Under the pieces are notes generated by a model, which was not told the origin of the DNA, did not search any database, and worked only from the letters and a program-made list of their open reading frames with translations. Below, piece after piece: positions 7,701 to 14,432 of a DNA stretch of 27,743 nt. The position numbers and the translations under genes were made by a program. Numbering within the stretch: position 1 is the first letter of the stretch; each line of letters starts with the position of its first letter. The DNA lies in contig CAMNHH010000006.1 in NCBI GenBank assembly GCA_946539175.1, positions 1 to 27,743 on the forward strand, written 5' to 3'. Source of the stretch: an uncultured Clostridia bacterium. Its GTDB lineage: Bacteria > Bacillota > Clostridia > Oscillospirales > Oscillospiraceae.

Positions 7701-8717
7701 ATGTATACAACAATCAAAGACAATCTGCAGAACGCCAAGCAAAGCGTGAAGGGAAATCTCCACAACGCCAAGGAAAACATGAAGGACAACCTTCAGAAGT
7801 CCAGGGAGAGCCTTCAGGCCGCCAGGGCGGACGTGATCGCCGCCCGGAAGTGTGAAAATATCAACGACCCCATCGACACCTACATCATGGACTACGTGGC
7901 CATGATCTTCTCCAAGCTCTTCATCGCCCTGCACATCATCCCCAACGTGGTGACGGTGCTCTCCGGTCTCTCCGGCGTGGCGGGCGGCGTGCTGCTGGCC
8001 CTGAACCGGGGCCTGGGGGCGGATCTGCTGGGGATCCTTCTGGTGATCATGTCGGCGGTCTTCGACGCCAGCGACGGCCAGGTGGCCCGGCTCACCAAGC
8101 ATTACAGCCGCCTGGGCCGGATGCTGGACGGGGCCGCGGACGCCTCCGTTTACATTTCCCTGTTCGTGGCCTGCGTGGTCCGGCTCTGGGACCGTCCCGT
8201 GCTGCTGAGCCCGGGCGCCTGGCACCTGGCCCTGCCCCTGCTGGCCCTCGTGTGCTTCCTGGCCTACGTGGCCCAGTGCCAGCTGCCGGACTATTTCAAG
8301 AACATGCACATGTATATGATCGACAACTCCAAGGGCAACGAGCTCTCCCGGGGCAAACAGGTCAGGGAGGATCTGCGGAAGGCCAAGGGCTTCGGCAAGG
8401 TCATGGCCTTCGCCTACTGGAGCTACACCGCCGCCCAGGAGCGCCGGGCGCCTGAATGCCAGCGGCTTCTGGACGCCATCGAGCGCAAGGGCAAGAGCGA
8501 GGCCCTCTGCGACGCCTTCTACGCCGTCAGCCGCAAAATGGTGAAGCGCACCAATCTGCTGACCTTCAATCTGCGGACCTTCGTGCTGACGGTCTGCATG
8601 CTGCTGCACTGGGAGCTGATCGGCATGCTCTTCGTGCTGGTGGTGCTGGAGCCCGTGCGGCTTCTGCTGCTGCGGCGCTACGAGAAGCTGAGCCGGGACC
8701 TGCTGCCCATGGTGTGA
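7701..8717 (+). CDS. CDP-alcohol phosphatidyltransferase with N-terminal amphipathic repeats
   Basis: 338 residues. The complete family signature D122-ASD125-G126-QV-A129-R130-x8-G139-RML-D143-GAA-D147 is present, so it should transfer a phosphoalcohol between a CDP-linked donor and a second alcohol in the membrane, with Mg2+ or Mn2+. Membrane helices flank the signature and continue to the C-terminus (about 193-212 and 286-306), with a charged loop between. Residues 6-38 are three 11-residue repeats of the type KDNLQNAKQSV, an amphipathic helix that could bind the membrane surface. The start matches the promoter at 7631. The CYTH gene starts 3 bases after the stop. Substrates cannot be read from the sequence; the LicC-like gene downstream hints at CDP-choline or a related donor. 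Confidence 0.85.
   Translation: MYTTIKDNLQNAKQSVKGNLHNAKENMKDNLQKSRESLQAARADVIAARKCENINDPIDTYIMDYVAMIFSKLFIALHIIPNVVTVLSGLSGVAGGVLLALNRGLGADLLGILLVIMSAVFDASDGQVARLTKHYSRLGRMLDGAADASVYISLFVACVVRLWDRPVLLSPGAWHLALPLLALVCFLAYVAQCQLPDYFKNMHMYMIDNSKGNELSRGKQVREDLRKAKGFGKVMAFAYWSYTAAQERRAPECQRLLDAIERKGKSEALCDAFYAVSRKMVKRTNLLTFNLRTFVLTVCMLLHWELIGMLFVLVVLEPVRLLLLRRYEKLSRDLLPMV
7716..7814 (+). repeat. Three 33-bp in-frame repeats coding amphipathic 11-mers
   Basis: Codons 6-38 of the phosphatidyltransferase are three tandem 11-codon units: KDNLQNAKQSV, KGNLHNAKENM and KDNLQKSRESL, with a decaying fourth unit after them. DNA identity between units is moderate, so the repeat looks kept at protein level. 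The 11-residue period is that of amphipathic membrane-surface helices. Confidence 0.75.
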
Positions 8718-8720
8718 AGC

Positions 8721-9317
8721 ATGGGAACGGAACTGGAATGGAAGCTGTCGGTGCCGGACGAGGCCCTGCAGGATGAGATCCTGGCCTGGGAGGAGGTCCG
8801 GAGCCGCATGGCGGAGGCCCCCCGGCAGTACCACATGCAGACCGCCTACTACGACAGCGAGGACCGGCGCTTTTCCGCCCGCAGGATCACCCTGCGCCGC
8901 CGCATAGAGAACGAACGCTCCGTGCTCTGCGTCAAGGCCCCCCTGGAGGGACAGGACCGGCATCTGCGGGGCGAATGGGAGCTGGAGGGTGAGGATCTGG
9001 AGGCCGCCCTGCCCCGCTTCGCGGCCCTGGGGGCCCCGGCGCTGCTGCTGGAGCCCGGCAGACTGCTCTGTCTCTGGCGGGCGGACTTTATCCGCCGGGC
9101 TGCGCTGCTCCGCTTTGCGGACGGCAGCGCCGTGGAGCTGGCCCTGGACCGGGGCACCCTCTTCGGCCCCAACGCCTCCGCCCCCCTCTGCGAGCTGGAG
9201 CTGGAGCTGAAGCAGGGCAGGCCCGACGCCGCCCTGGCCTTCTGCGAGGCCCTCCGGGCCCGCTTCGGCCTGACGCCCCAGGAGAAGAGCAAGTACGCCC
9301 GGGCAAGGGAGCTTTGA
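8721..9317 (+). CDS. CYTH-domain (triphosphate tunnel) phosphatase
   Basis: 198 residues, a full CYTH domain. The N-terminal E4-L-E-W-K8 is the ExExK triphosphate-binding motif. TAYYDSEDRRFSARRITLRRR, VLCVKAP, VELALDRG and CELELELKQG supply the further charged strands of the tunnel, and the C-terminal EKSKYARA is typical of bacterial members. These enzymes hydrolyse tripolyphosphate, thiamine triphosphate or nucleoside triphosphates; the substrate here is unknown. It starts 3 bases after the phosphatidyltransferase gene with only a weak ribosome binding site, so its translation is probably coupled. Whether it belongs to the lipid pathway or is only carried in the operon cannot be told. Confidence 0.88.
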   Translation: MGTELEWKLSVPDEALQDEILAWEEVRSRMAEAPRQYHMQTAYYDSEDRRFSARRITLRRRIENERSVLCVKAPLEGQDRHLRGEWELEGEDLEAALPRFAALGAPALLLEPGRLLCLWRADFIRRAALLRFADGSAVELALDRGTLFGPNASAPLCELELELKQGRPDAALAFCEALRARFGLTPQEKSKYARAREL

Positions 9318-9378
9318 GGGCGGAACCCTGCGGCCGGAGTCCGGCCGCCCCGCAAAGGGAGCTGATCCCTGAATGAGC

Positions 9379-9407
9379 TTGTTTTTTCACTGCACTTGAC
9401 ATATACT
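9379..9407 (+). promoter_or_regulatory. Possible internal promoter overlapping the PAP2-like start
   Basis: TTGTTT (9379-9384), 17 bp, TATACT (9402-9407). The expected transcription start (about 9413-9416) falls at or just after the ATG at 9410, so the gene would be leaderless from it, or would use a later start. A GC-rich hairpin (9330-9348) lies upstream but has no T-tract. Confidence 0.35.
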
Positions 9408-9409
9408 AT

Positions 9410-10096
9410 ATGAAACGCTTACTCCAACTGCTCAGGCGCTGGATCCCGGACTACGCCCGGCGACCGCTGCTGGCGGTGCTGATCTTCAATTTCGTGGCCT
9501 ATTACGTGCCCAAGCTGCTGGAATCTCACCGGCAGCTGCATCTCATGTCCACCGCCTTTGACGACGCCCTGCCCCGGATCCCCGCCTTTATCTTCATCTA
9601 CGTGCTGGCCTACGTCCAGTGGGTCACCGCCTATATCATCATCGCCCGGGACAGCCGGGAGCGCTGCTTCCGCTTCACCGCCGGGGAGCTTTGCGCCAAG
9701 GCCATCTCCATGGCGATCCTGCTGCTCTACCCCACCACGCTGGACCGGCCCCCCGTGGAGGTGACGGACTTTACCAGCTTCGTCCTGTCCAACGTCTACG
9801 GGGCCGACACCCCCACCAATCTCTTTCCCTCCCTCCACTGCCTGGCCAGCTGGCTCTGCTTCCGCCAGTCACTGGGGCTCAAGCGCATGCCCCGCTGGTA
9901 TGCCTGGGCCCAGGGCGGCTTTTCCCTGCTGGTTTTCGCCTCGGTGCTTCTGGTGAAGCAGCACGTCTGGCCCGACATCTTCGGCGGCATCGCCGCGGCG
10001 GAGCTGGGCATCCTGCTGAGCCGCCTGCTCCGGGCCGAGCGCTTCACGGAGCGGCTGTCCCGCTCCGCCCGGCGTCAGCCCACCGAGCTCCGCTGA
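9410..10096 (+). CDS. PAP2-like membrane phosphatase/phosphotransferase
   Basis: 228 residues with about five or six membrane helices. It keeps the two key PAP2 motifs: FPSLH (139-143) and, further on, S178-VLLVKQ-H185-VWP-D189, with catalytic His185 and Asp189. The first PAP2 motif (KxxxxxxRP) is not clear; LDRPP (111-115) may be a remnant. Spacing and the PSLHC form resemble the Aur1/IPC-synthase branch, which transfers phosphoalcohol head groups, as much as simple lipid phosphatases. The ATG at 9410 has no ribosome binding site, but no other ATG precedes it in the frame after the stop at 9374. Next gene, 33 bases on, is a flippase-like protein, so a step in membrane-lipid metabolism is inferred. 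Confidence 0.75.
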   Translation: MKRLLQLLRRWIPDYARRPLLAVLIFNFVAYYVPKLLESHRQLHLMSTAFDDALPRIPAFIFIYVLAYVQWVTAYIIIARDSRERCFRFTAGELCAKAISMAILLLYPTTLDRPPVEVTDFTSFVLSNVYGADTPTNLFPSLHCLASWLCFRQSLGLKRMPRWYAWAQGGFSLLVFASVLLVKQHVWPDIFGGIAAAELGILLSRLLRAERFTERLSRSARRQPTELR

Positions 10097-10129
10097 GCGT
10101 CCCGATCATCCATTCGCAAGGAGTTTCAC

Positions 10130-11188
10130 ATGAACACAACACAAAAGCCCGCAGGCGGACGGAAACGGCTGCTTTGGGGTCTGCTGTTTGTGGTGCTGGC
10201 TGTGCTTTCGGTCTGGACCGTCACCAGCCAGGCCAAGGGCTTCTCCCCCAGGCGTTTTCTCGTCTATCTGGACCGCAACAATCCCTGGTGGCTGGGGGCT
10301 GCCGTGCTGGCCATGCTGGCCTACATCGGCTTCGACGCCCTGATGGTGGGCTGCCTTTTGAAGGACTTCGGCTATCGGCGCAGCCTGCCCAAGTGCGTGT
10401 CCTACGCGGCGGCGGACCTGTACTTCTCCGCCATCACCCCCTCCGCCACCGGCGGTCAGCCCATGGAGGCCTATTTCATGGTGAAGGACGGGGTCCCCGC
10501 GGTGATCTCCACCGTGGTGATGCTCACCTATCTGCTGCTCTACACCCTGTCCATCGTCATCATCGGCCTGCTCTGCCTGGTGCTGGTGCCCAGCTCTTTC
10601 CTGGCCTTCGGCACCCTGGGGCGGATCTTCATCGTCGTAGGCGCCGTCATCCAGGTGGCCCTGGCCTTCCTCTACGCCATGCTGCTGTGGAACAAGGACA
10701 TGCTGCGGAAGATCCTCCGCTGGGGCCTGCGGCTGCTGGCCAGGCTCCGCATCGTCCGGAATCTGGAGCGGCGGGAGGCAAGGCTCCAGGCCACGATGGA
10801 TCAGTACGCCGCCGCCACCGAGCTTCTGAAGGGCCGGCGGAAGCTGCTGCTGAAAACCCTGCTGCTGAATTTGGCCCATCGGGCCAGCCAGATCCTGGTG
10901 ACGGTCTTCTGCTTTCTGGCAGGCGGCGGTCCCCTGAAGCTGGCCCCCAAGCTCTTTGCCATGCAGTCCAACGTCGTGATCGGCGCCTACTGCATCCCCA
11001 TCCCCGGCTCCATGGGCGTCACGGATCTGCTGATGGTGGACGGCTTCTCCTCCCTCATGTCGGAGGCCCAGGCCGCCAATCTGGAGCTGCTGGCCAGAGC
11101 CTTGTCCTTCTATATCTGCATCCTGCTCTGCGGCATCATCGTGCTGGTGAAGTACGCCATGATGCGGCTGCGGAAGGAGCAACTGTAA
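10130..11188 (+). CDS. LPG-synthase-TM/UPF0104-type integral membrane flippase
   Basis: 352 residues, with about 8 membrane segments. The signature SAITPSATGGQPMEAYFM (100-117) matches the conserved TPxxxGGQP stretch of the lysylphosphatidylglycerol-synthase transmembrane family (MprF N-terminal domain, YbhN, AglD). The MprF domain flips lipids across the membrane; others help dolichol- or lipid-linked sugar transfer. No aminoacyl-transferase domain is attached. The ATG is preceded by AAGGAG. It is the last gene of the lipid operon and is followed by a terminator. Moving the lipid made by the upstream enzymes to the outer leaflet is an inference from context. Confidence 0.85.
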   Translation: MNTTQKPAGGRKRLLWGLLFVVLAVLSVWTVTSQAKGFSPRRFLVYLDRNNPWWLGAAVLAMLAYIGFDALMVGCLLKDFGYRRSLPKCVSYAAADLYFSAITPSATGGQPMEAYFMVKDGVPAVISTVVMLTYLLLYTLSIVIIGLLCLVLVPSSFLAFGTLGRIFIVVGAVIQVALAFLYAMLLWNKDMLRKILRWGLRLLARLRIVRNLERREARLQATMDQYAAATELLKGRRKLLLKTLLLNLAHRASQILVTVFCFLAGGGPLKLAPKLFAMQSNVVIGAYCIPIPGSMGVTDLLMVDGFSSLMSEAQAANLELLARALSFYICILLCGIIVLVKYAMMRLRKEQL

Positions 11189-11197
11189 AAGTGTTCC

Positions 11198-11235
11198 AAA
11201 ACCCGGCTGTTCTGCCACGGAACAGCCGGGTTTTT
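11198..11235 (+). terminator. Terminator of the lipid operon
   Basis: A 15-bp perfect stem (11198-11212 with 11220-11234) has a 7-base loop and ends in TTTTT. The A-rich left arm makes it usable on both strands. Confidence 0.88.
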
Positions 11236-11264
11236 CATACATTTTTGTACCTTCTCCCATTTTT

Positions 11265-11304
11265 TTGTTCAAAAATTGCAATTTGTTCTTGAATTTTGGA
11301 ACAA
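11265..11304. promoter_or_regulatory. Operator-like dyad over the LicC-type gene promoter
   Basis: Left arm TTGTTCAAAAATT (11265-11277) and right arm AATTTTGGAACAA (11292-11304) are inverted copies with one mismatch in 13. The right arm overlaps the -35 box. The gene it controls carries its own winged-helix domain, so autoregulation is possible. Confidence 0.5.
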
Positions 11305-11316
11305 CTATGCTATAAT
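11289..11316 (+). promoter_or_regulatory. Promoter of the LicC-type/APC/rlmH operon
   Basis: TTGAAT (11289-11294), 16-bp spacer, TGC-TATAAT with an extended -10 (TATAAT at 11311-11316). The leader is about 118 bases and holds the hairpin element 11341-11408. Confidence 0.75.
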
Positions 11317-11340
11317 GTGAAGCGAATTCAGCACCCAAAG

Positions 11341-11408
11341 GCAAATTTGGATTTGGCGAAACGCCCGTGCAGCGGCCCTTTGCGGGAACTCCACAAATCC
11401 CGGTTTGC
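11341..11408 (+). repeat. Leader hairpin element, copy A (long imperfect inverted repeat)
   Basis: GCAAATTTGGATTTG (11341-11355) can pair in RNA with CAAATCCCGGTTTGC (11394-11408), 14 of 15 positions counting two G-U pairs, enclosing about 38 bases. It lies in the leader of the LicC-type gene. A related element is at 15377-15424. Confidence 0.5.
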
Positions 11409-11440
11409 GTTCCACTCCCCGAAAACAGAAAGGAGTCTCT

Positions 11441-12337
11441 ATGGAACTCACACGCAAACAATTCGACATTCTGGCAGCCATGGCGGAGGCCAAGGGGCCC
11501 ATGAAGCAGCGGGCTCTGGAAAAGGCCACCGGCCACTCCCTGGGTACCATCAACCGCACCGTGAAGGAGCTGACCGAGGCGGGCCTCACCGCCGACGGCC
11601 TCATCACCAACAGCGGCCTCTCCGCCCTGGAGCCCTACCGGGCCAAGCGGGTCGTCTTCATCGCCGCGGGCTTCGGCACCCGGCTGGTGCCCATCACCTT
11701 CAACACCCCCAAGCCCCTGGTGCGGGTCCACGGCGTCCGGATCATCGACCGGCTCATCGACGCCTGCCTGGAGGCGGGGATCAACGAGATCTACGTGGTG
11801 CGGGGCTATCTGGCGGAGCTCTTTGACCAGCTCCTCTACAAGTACCCCATGATCAAGTTCCTGGAGAACCCGGTCTACAACGAGGCCAACAACATCAGCT
11901 CCTCCCTGGTGGCCCGCTACATGCTCTCCAACGCCTACGTCTTCGAGGCGGATCTGCTGATCAACAACCCCAGGATCATCCGCAAGTACCACTACAGCTC
12001 CGACTTTTTGGCCATCCGGAAGCAGCGCACCGACGACTGGTGCTTCCGGGTCAAGGACGGGATCATCACCGAGGAAAAGGTGGGCGGCGAAGGCGATGAC
12101 ATCTGGCAGATGGTGGGCATCTCCTACTGGAACGAGATCGACGGCCACAAGCTGAGCCAGGACATCGCGGACGTCTACGCCTCCCCCGGCGGCAAGGAGC
12201 GCTACTGGGAGCAGGTGCCCCTGGTCTACCGCAAGGAGCACTACGCCGTGGAGGTCCGGGAGTGCTTTGACGAGGACATCGTGGAGATCGACACCTTCAA
12301 GGAGCTGAAGGCCATCGACAAGACCTACGACGTTTAA
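11441..12337 (+). CDS. Winged-helix / LicC-type CTP:phosphocholine cytidylyltransferase fusion
   Basis: 298 residues. Residues 1-65 form a MarR-like winged helix: MKQRALEKATGHSLGTINRTVKEL as helix-turn-helix, then GLITNSGLSALEPY as wing. From 71 the chain is a nucleotidyltransferase with AAGFGTRLVP (75-84), NTPKPL (88-93), a metal-binding EAD in YVFEADLLINN, and a C-terminus like pneumococcal LicC (DWCFRV, YWEQVP, VEIDTFKEL). LicC makes CDP-choline from CTP and phosphocholine. I recall clostridial relatives with this domain order plus a choline-kinase domain; none is attached or nearby here. ATG 11441 has AAAGGAG 7 bases upstream; an upstream in-frame TTG (11405) has none. An APC permease follows by 24 bases. 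Phosphoethanolamine or another phosphoalcohol is an alternative substrate. Confidence 0.8.
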   Translation: MELTRKQFDILAAMAEAKGPMKQRALEKATGHSLGTINRTVKELTEAGLTADGLITNSGLSALEPYRAKRVVFIAAGFGTRLVPITFNTPKPLVRVHGVRIIDRLIDACLEAGINEIYVVRGYLAELFDQLLYKYPMIKFLENPVYNEANNISSSLVARYMLSNAYVFEADLLINNPRIIRKYHYSSDFLAIRKQRTDDWCFRVKDGIITEEKVGGEGDDIWQMVGISYWNEIDGHKLSQDIADVYASPGGKERYWEQVPLVYRKEHYAVEVRECFDEDIVEIDTFKELKAIDKTYDV

Positions 12338-12361
12338 CAAACGGAAAGGAAACGAGTAAAA

Positions 12362-13846
12362 ATGAGCAAGAAAGCGCCACAAACCCGGAACGCCCCGGAG
12401 GGCTCCCTGCAGCGGCAGCTCTCCCCCATGCACGTCTGGGCCATTGCCTTCGGCTGCGTCATCGGCTGGGGCTCCTTCATCAACCCCGGCAAGAAATTCC
12501 TGGCCACCTCCGGCGTGGCGGGCACCGCCATCGCCATGGTGCTGGGCGCGATCGTGATGATCGTCATCGCCTTCTCCTACGCCTACATGGTGCCCAAGTA
12601 CCCCAAGGCCGGCGGCGAGTTCACCTTCACCAAGAACTGCTTCGGCAAGACCACCGCCTTCATCTGCGGCTGGTTCCTGGTGGCGGCCTATCTCACCAAC
12701 GTGCCCATGAACAGCACCGCCATCGCCCTGATCATCGACGGTCTCACGGGCCACAGGGGCATTCTGAACTTTGGCTTCCACTACACCCTGGCGGGCACCG
12801 ACATCTATCTGGGCCAGATGCTGCCGGCCATGTTCATTCTGATCCTCTTCGGCTGGCTGAACATTCTGGGGGTCAAGAAGGCCGGCTTCGTCCAGACCAT
12901 TCTGGCCTCCCTGCTGGTGATCTGCGTCTTTACCCTCTTCGTCGCGGCCCTGGTCAGCGCCAAGGCCAAGGGCGTCAACATGGCTCCCATCTGGGGCTTC
13001 GACAAGGCCGCCGCCATGGAGGCCGGCGCCGTCAGCTCCGAGATCGGCCGGTTCGCCCACAAGGGCACAAGCGGTATCCTGGGGGCCATTCTGGCCACCT
13101 TCGCCATCGCCCCCTGGGCCTACGTGGGCTTTGACGCCATCCCCCAGGCGGCGGAGGAGTTCAACTTCTCCTTCAAGAAGGTCAGCTTCATTATGATCGT
13201 GGCCATCGTCTTCGGCTGCTTTGTCTACACCTCCAACAACACCGTGGCCGCCGCGGCCCTGGAAAACTGGCCCGAGCGGGTCATGGCCGGCGAATGGGTG
13301 GTGCTGGTGGCCGCCGAGGAGCTGCTGGGCAGCTTCGGCAAGGTGCTGGTGGGTCTGGGCGTGTCCTGCGCCGTCCTGTCCGGCATCATGGGCTTCTATC
13401 TGGCCTCCTCCCGCCTCATGTACTCCATGAGCCGGGACGGCTATCTGCCCAAGTGGTTCGGCAAGGTGGACCGGAAGCACGGCACCCCCAAGAACGCCAT
13501 GATCTTCTGCATCCTGATCAGCCTGTCCGGTCCCATCCTGGGCCGGGAGGCCCTGGGCTGGTTTGTGGACATGAGCGCCATCGGCGCCTCCATCGGCTAT
13601 TTCTTCACCGCCGCCGCCACGCTGGTCACCGTGCGGCGGGACAAGGACGGCTCCGGCTTCCTGAAGGCCATGGCCGCCGTGGGCGTGGTATTCAGCGTGA
13701 TCTTCATGGTCCTGCAGCTGATCCCCATTCCCGGTCTCAACGGGGTCCATTTCGGCAAGGAAAGCTACATCATGCTGGTGGTGTGGATCGCCATCGGCGC
13801 CGCCTTCTACAGCATGCAGCATAAGTTCTTCTCCGGGAAGGACTGA
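12362..13846 (+). CDS. APC-superfamily amino acid/amine permease
   Basis: 494 residues with about 12 membrane segments. The first helix carries FGCVIGWGSFINPGK (34-48), the unwound glycine-rich substrate site of APC transporters, and YPKAGGEFTFTKNCFG follows at helix 3. Members import amino acids or small amines by exchange or cation symport. The gene sits 24 bases after the LicC-type gene, with a GGAAA ribosome binding site and no promoter between, so it probably imports the alcohol or amine that the cytidylyltransferase pathway uses, such as choline or ethanolamine. This is context only; an ordinary amino acid permease is equally compatible with the sequence. Confidence 0.85.
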   Translation: MSKKAPQTRNAPEGSLQRQLSPMHVWAIAFGCVIGWGSFINPGKKFLATSGVAGTAIAMVLGAIVMIVIAFSYAYMVPKYPKAGGEFTFTKNCFGKTTAFICGWFLVAAYLTNVPMNSTAIALIIDGLTGHRGILNFGFHYTLAGTDIYLGQMLPAMFILILFGWLNILGVKKAGFVQTILASLLVICVFTLFVAALVSAKAKGVNMAPIWGFDKAAAMEAGAVSSEIGRFAHKGTSGILGAILATFAIAPWAYVGFDAIPQAAEEFNFSFKKVSFIMIVAIVFGCFVYTSNNTVAAAALENWPERVMAGEWVVLVAAEELLGSFGKVLVGLGVSCAVLSGIMGFYLASSRLMYSMSRDGYLPKWFGKVDRKHGTPKNAMIFCILISLSGPILGREALGWFVDMSAIGASIGYFFTAAATLVTVRRDKDGSGFLKAMAAVGVVFSVIFMVLQLIPIPGLNGVHFGKESYIMLVVWIAIGAAFYSMQHKFFSGKD

Positions 13847-13852
13847 GCGGGC

Positions 13853-14335
13853 ATGTTCAGCGTCACCGTGCTTGCCATGGGCAGGCTGAAGGAAAAATTC
13901 TACGCGCAGGCCGTGGAGGAGTACGCCAAGCGGCTGGGGGCTTACTGCAAATTCCAGCTGCTGGAGCTGCCGGAATACCGGCTGCCGGAGGACCCCTCCC
14001 CCGCCCAGATCGCGGATGGGCTGGCCCGGGAGGGCCAGCTCATCCGGGAAAAGCTCCCCAAGGGGGCCTGGTTCTGCGTCCTGACCCCCGAGGGGAAGAA
14101 GCTCTCCTCCGAGGGCTTTGCCAAGGCCCTGGCGGAGGTGAAGACCGGTGGCCGCTCCGCCGCCTGCTTTCTGCTGGGCTCCAGCTTCGGCATCGCCCCG
14201 GAGATCAAGGCCCTGGCGGATCTGAAGCTCAGCTTCTCCGACATGACCTTCCCCCACCACCTGGCCCGGGTCATGCTGCTGGAGCAGCTCTACCGGGCGG
14301 AGAGCATCCAGGCGGGAAGCCGGTATCACAAGTAA
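13853..14335 (+). CDS. rlmH: 23S rRNA (pseudouridine1915-N3)-methyltransferase
   Basis: 160 residues, the normal RlmH length. It starts MFSVTVLAMGRLKEKFY and shows the SPOUT-family SAM site: CVLTPEGKKLSSEGFA, then FLLGSSFGIAPEI and LSFSDMTFPHHLARVMLLEQLYRAESI, ending YHK as expected. The enzyme methylates pseudouridine 1915 in helix 69 of 23S rRNA on assembled 70S ribosomes. It lies 6 bases after the APC permease gene with a weak ribosome binding site, and is followed by a strong terminator, so it is the last gene of the LicC-type operon. The pairing with that operon appears to be read-through only. Confidence 0.96.
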   Translation: MFSVTVLAMGRLKEKFYAQAVEEYAKRLGAYCKFQLLELPEYRLPEDPSPAQIADGLAREGQLIREKLPKGAWFCVLTPEGKKLSSEGFAKALAEVKTGGRSAACFLLGSSFGIAPEIKALADLKLSFSDMTFPHHLARVMLLEQLYRAESIQAGSRYHK

Positions 14336-14365
14336 ATCAAATGGACTTCGCGCCCTCGGCGCTTG

Positions 14366-14414
14366 GGTCTGCCCGCGCTGTTTCCGCGAAAAACAGCGTG
14401 GGCAGACCTTTTTT
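14366..14414 (+). terminator. Terminator after rlmH
   Basis: An 18-bp stem (14366-14383 with 14391-14408, one G-U pair) has a 7-base loop and is followed by TTTTTT (14409-14414). On the minus strand no T-tract follows the stem, so the convergent DUF11 gene may not stop here. Confidence 0.9.
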
Positions 14415-14432
14415 GACCCGCAGCGGGCTTCG

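Noticed and set aside
9330..9348. GC-rich hairpin after the CYTH gene as a terminator
   Set aside because: The stem is strong but CCCGCAAAGGG follows, with no T-tract until about 30 bases later, so read-through into the PAP2-like gene is expected.
10106..14329. Open minus-strand frame of 1407 codons
   Set aside because: It runs antisense across the flippase, LicC-type, APC and rlmH genes, all recognisable on plus. Its His/Gln/Gly-rich, low-complexity translation is the usual mirror of GC-rich codons, and it has no ribosome binding site.
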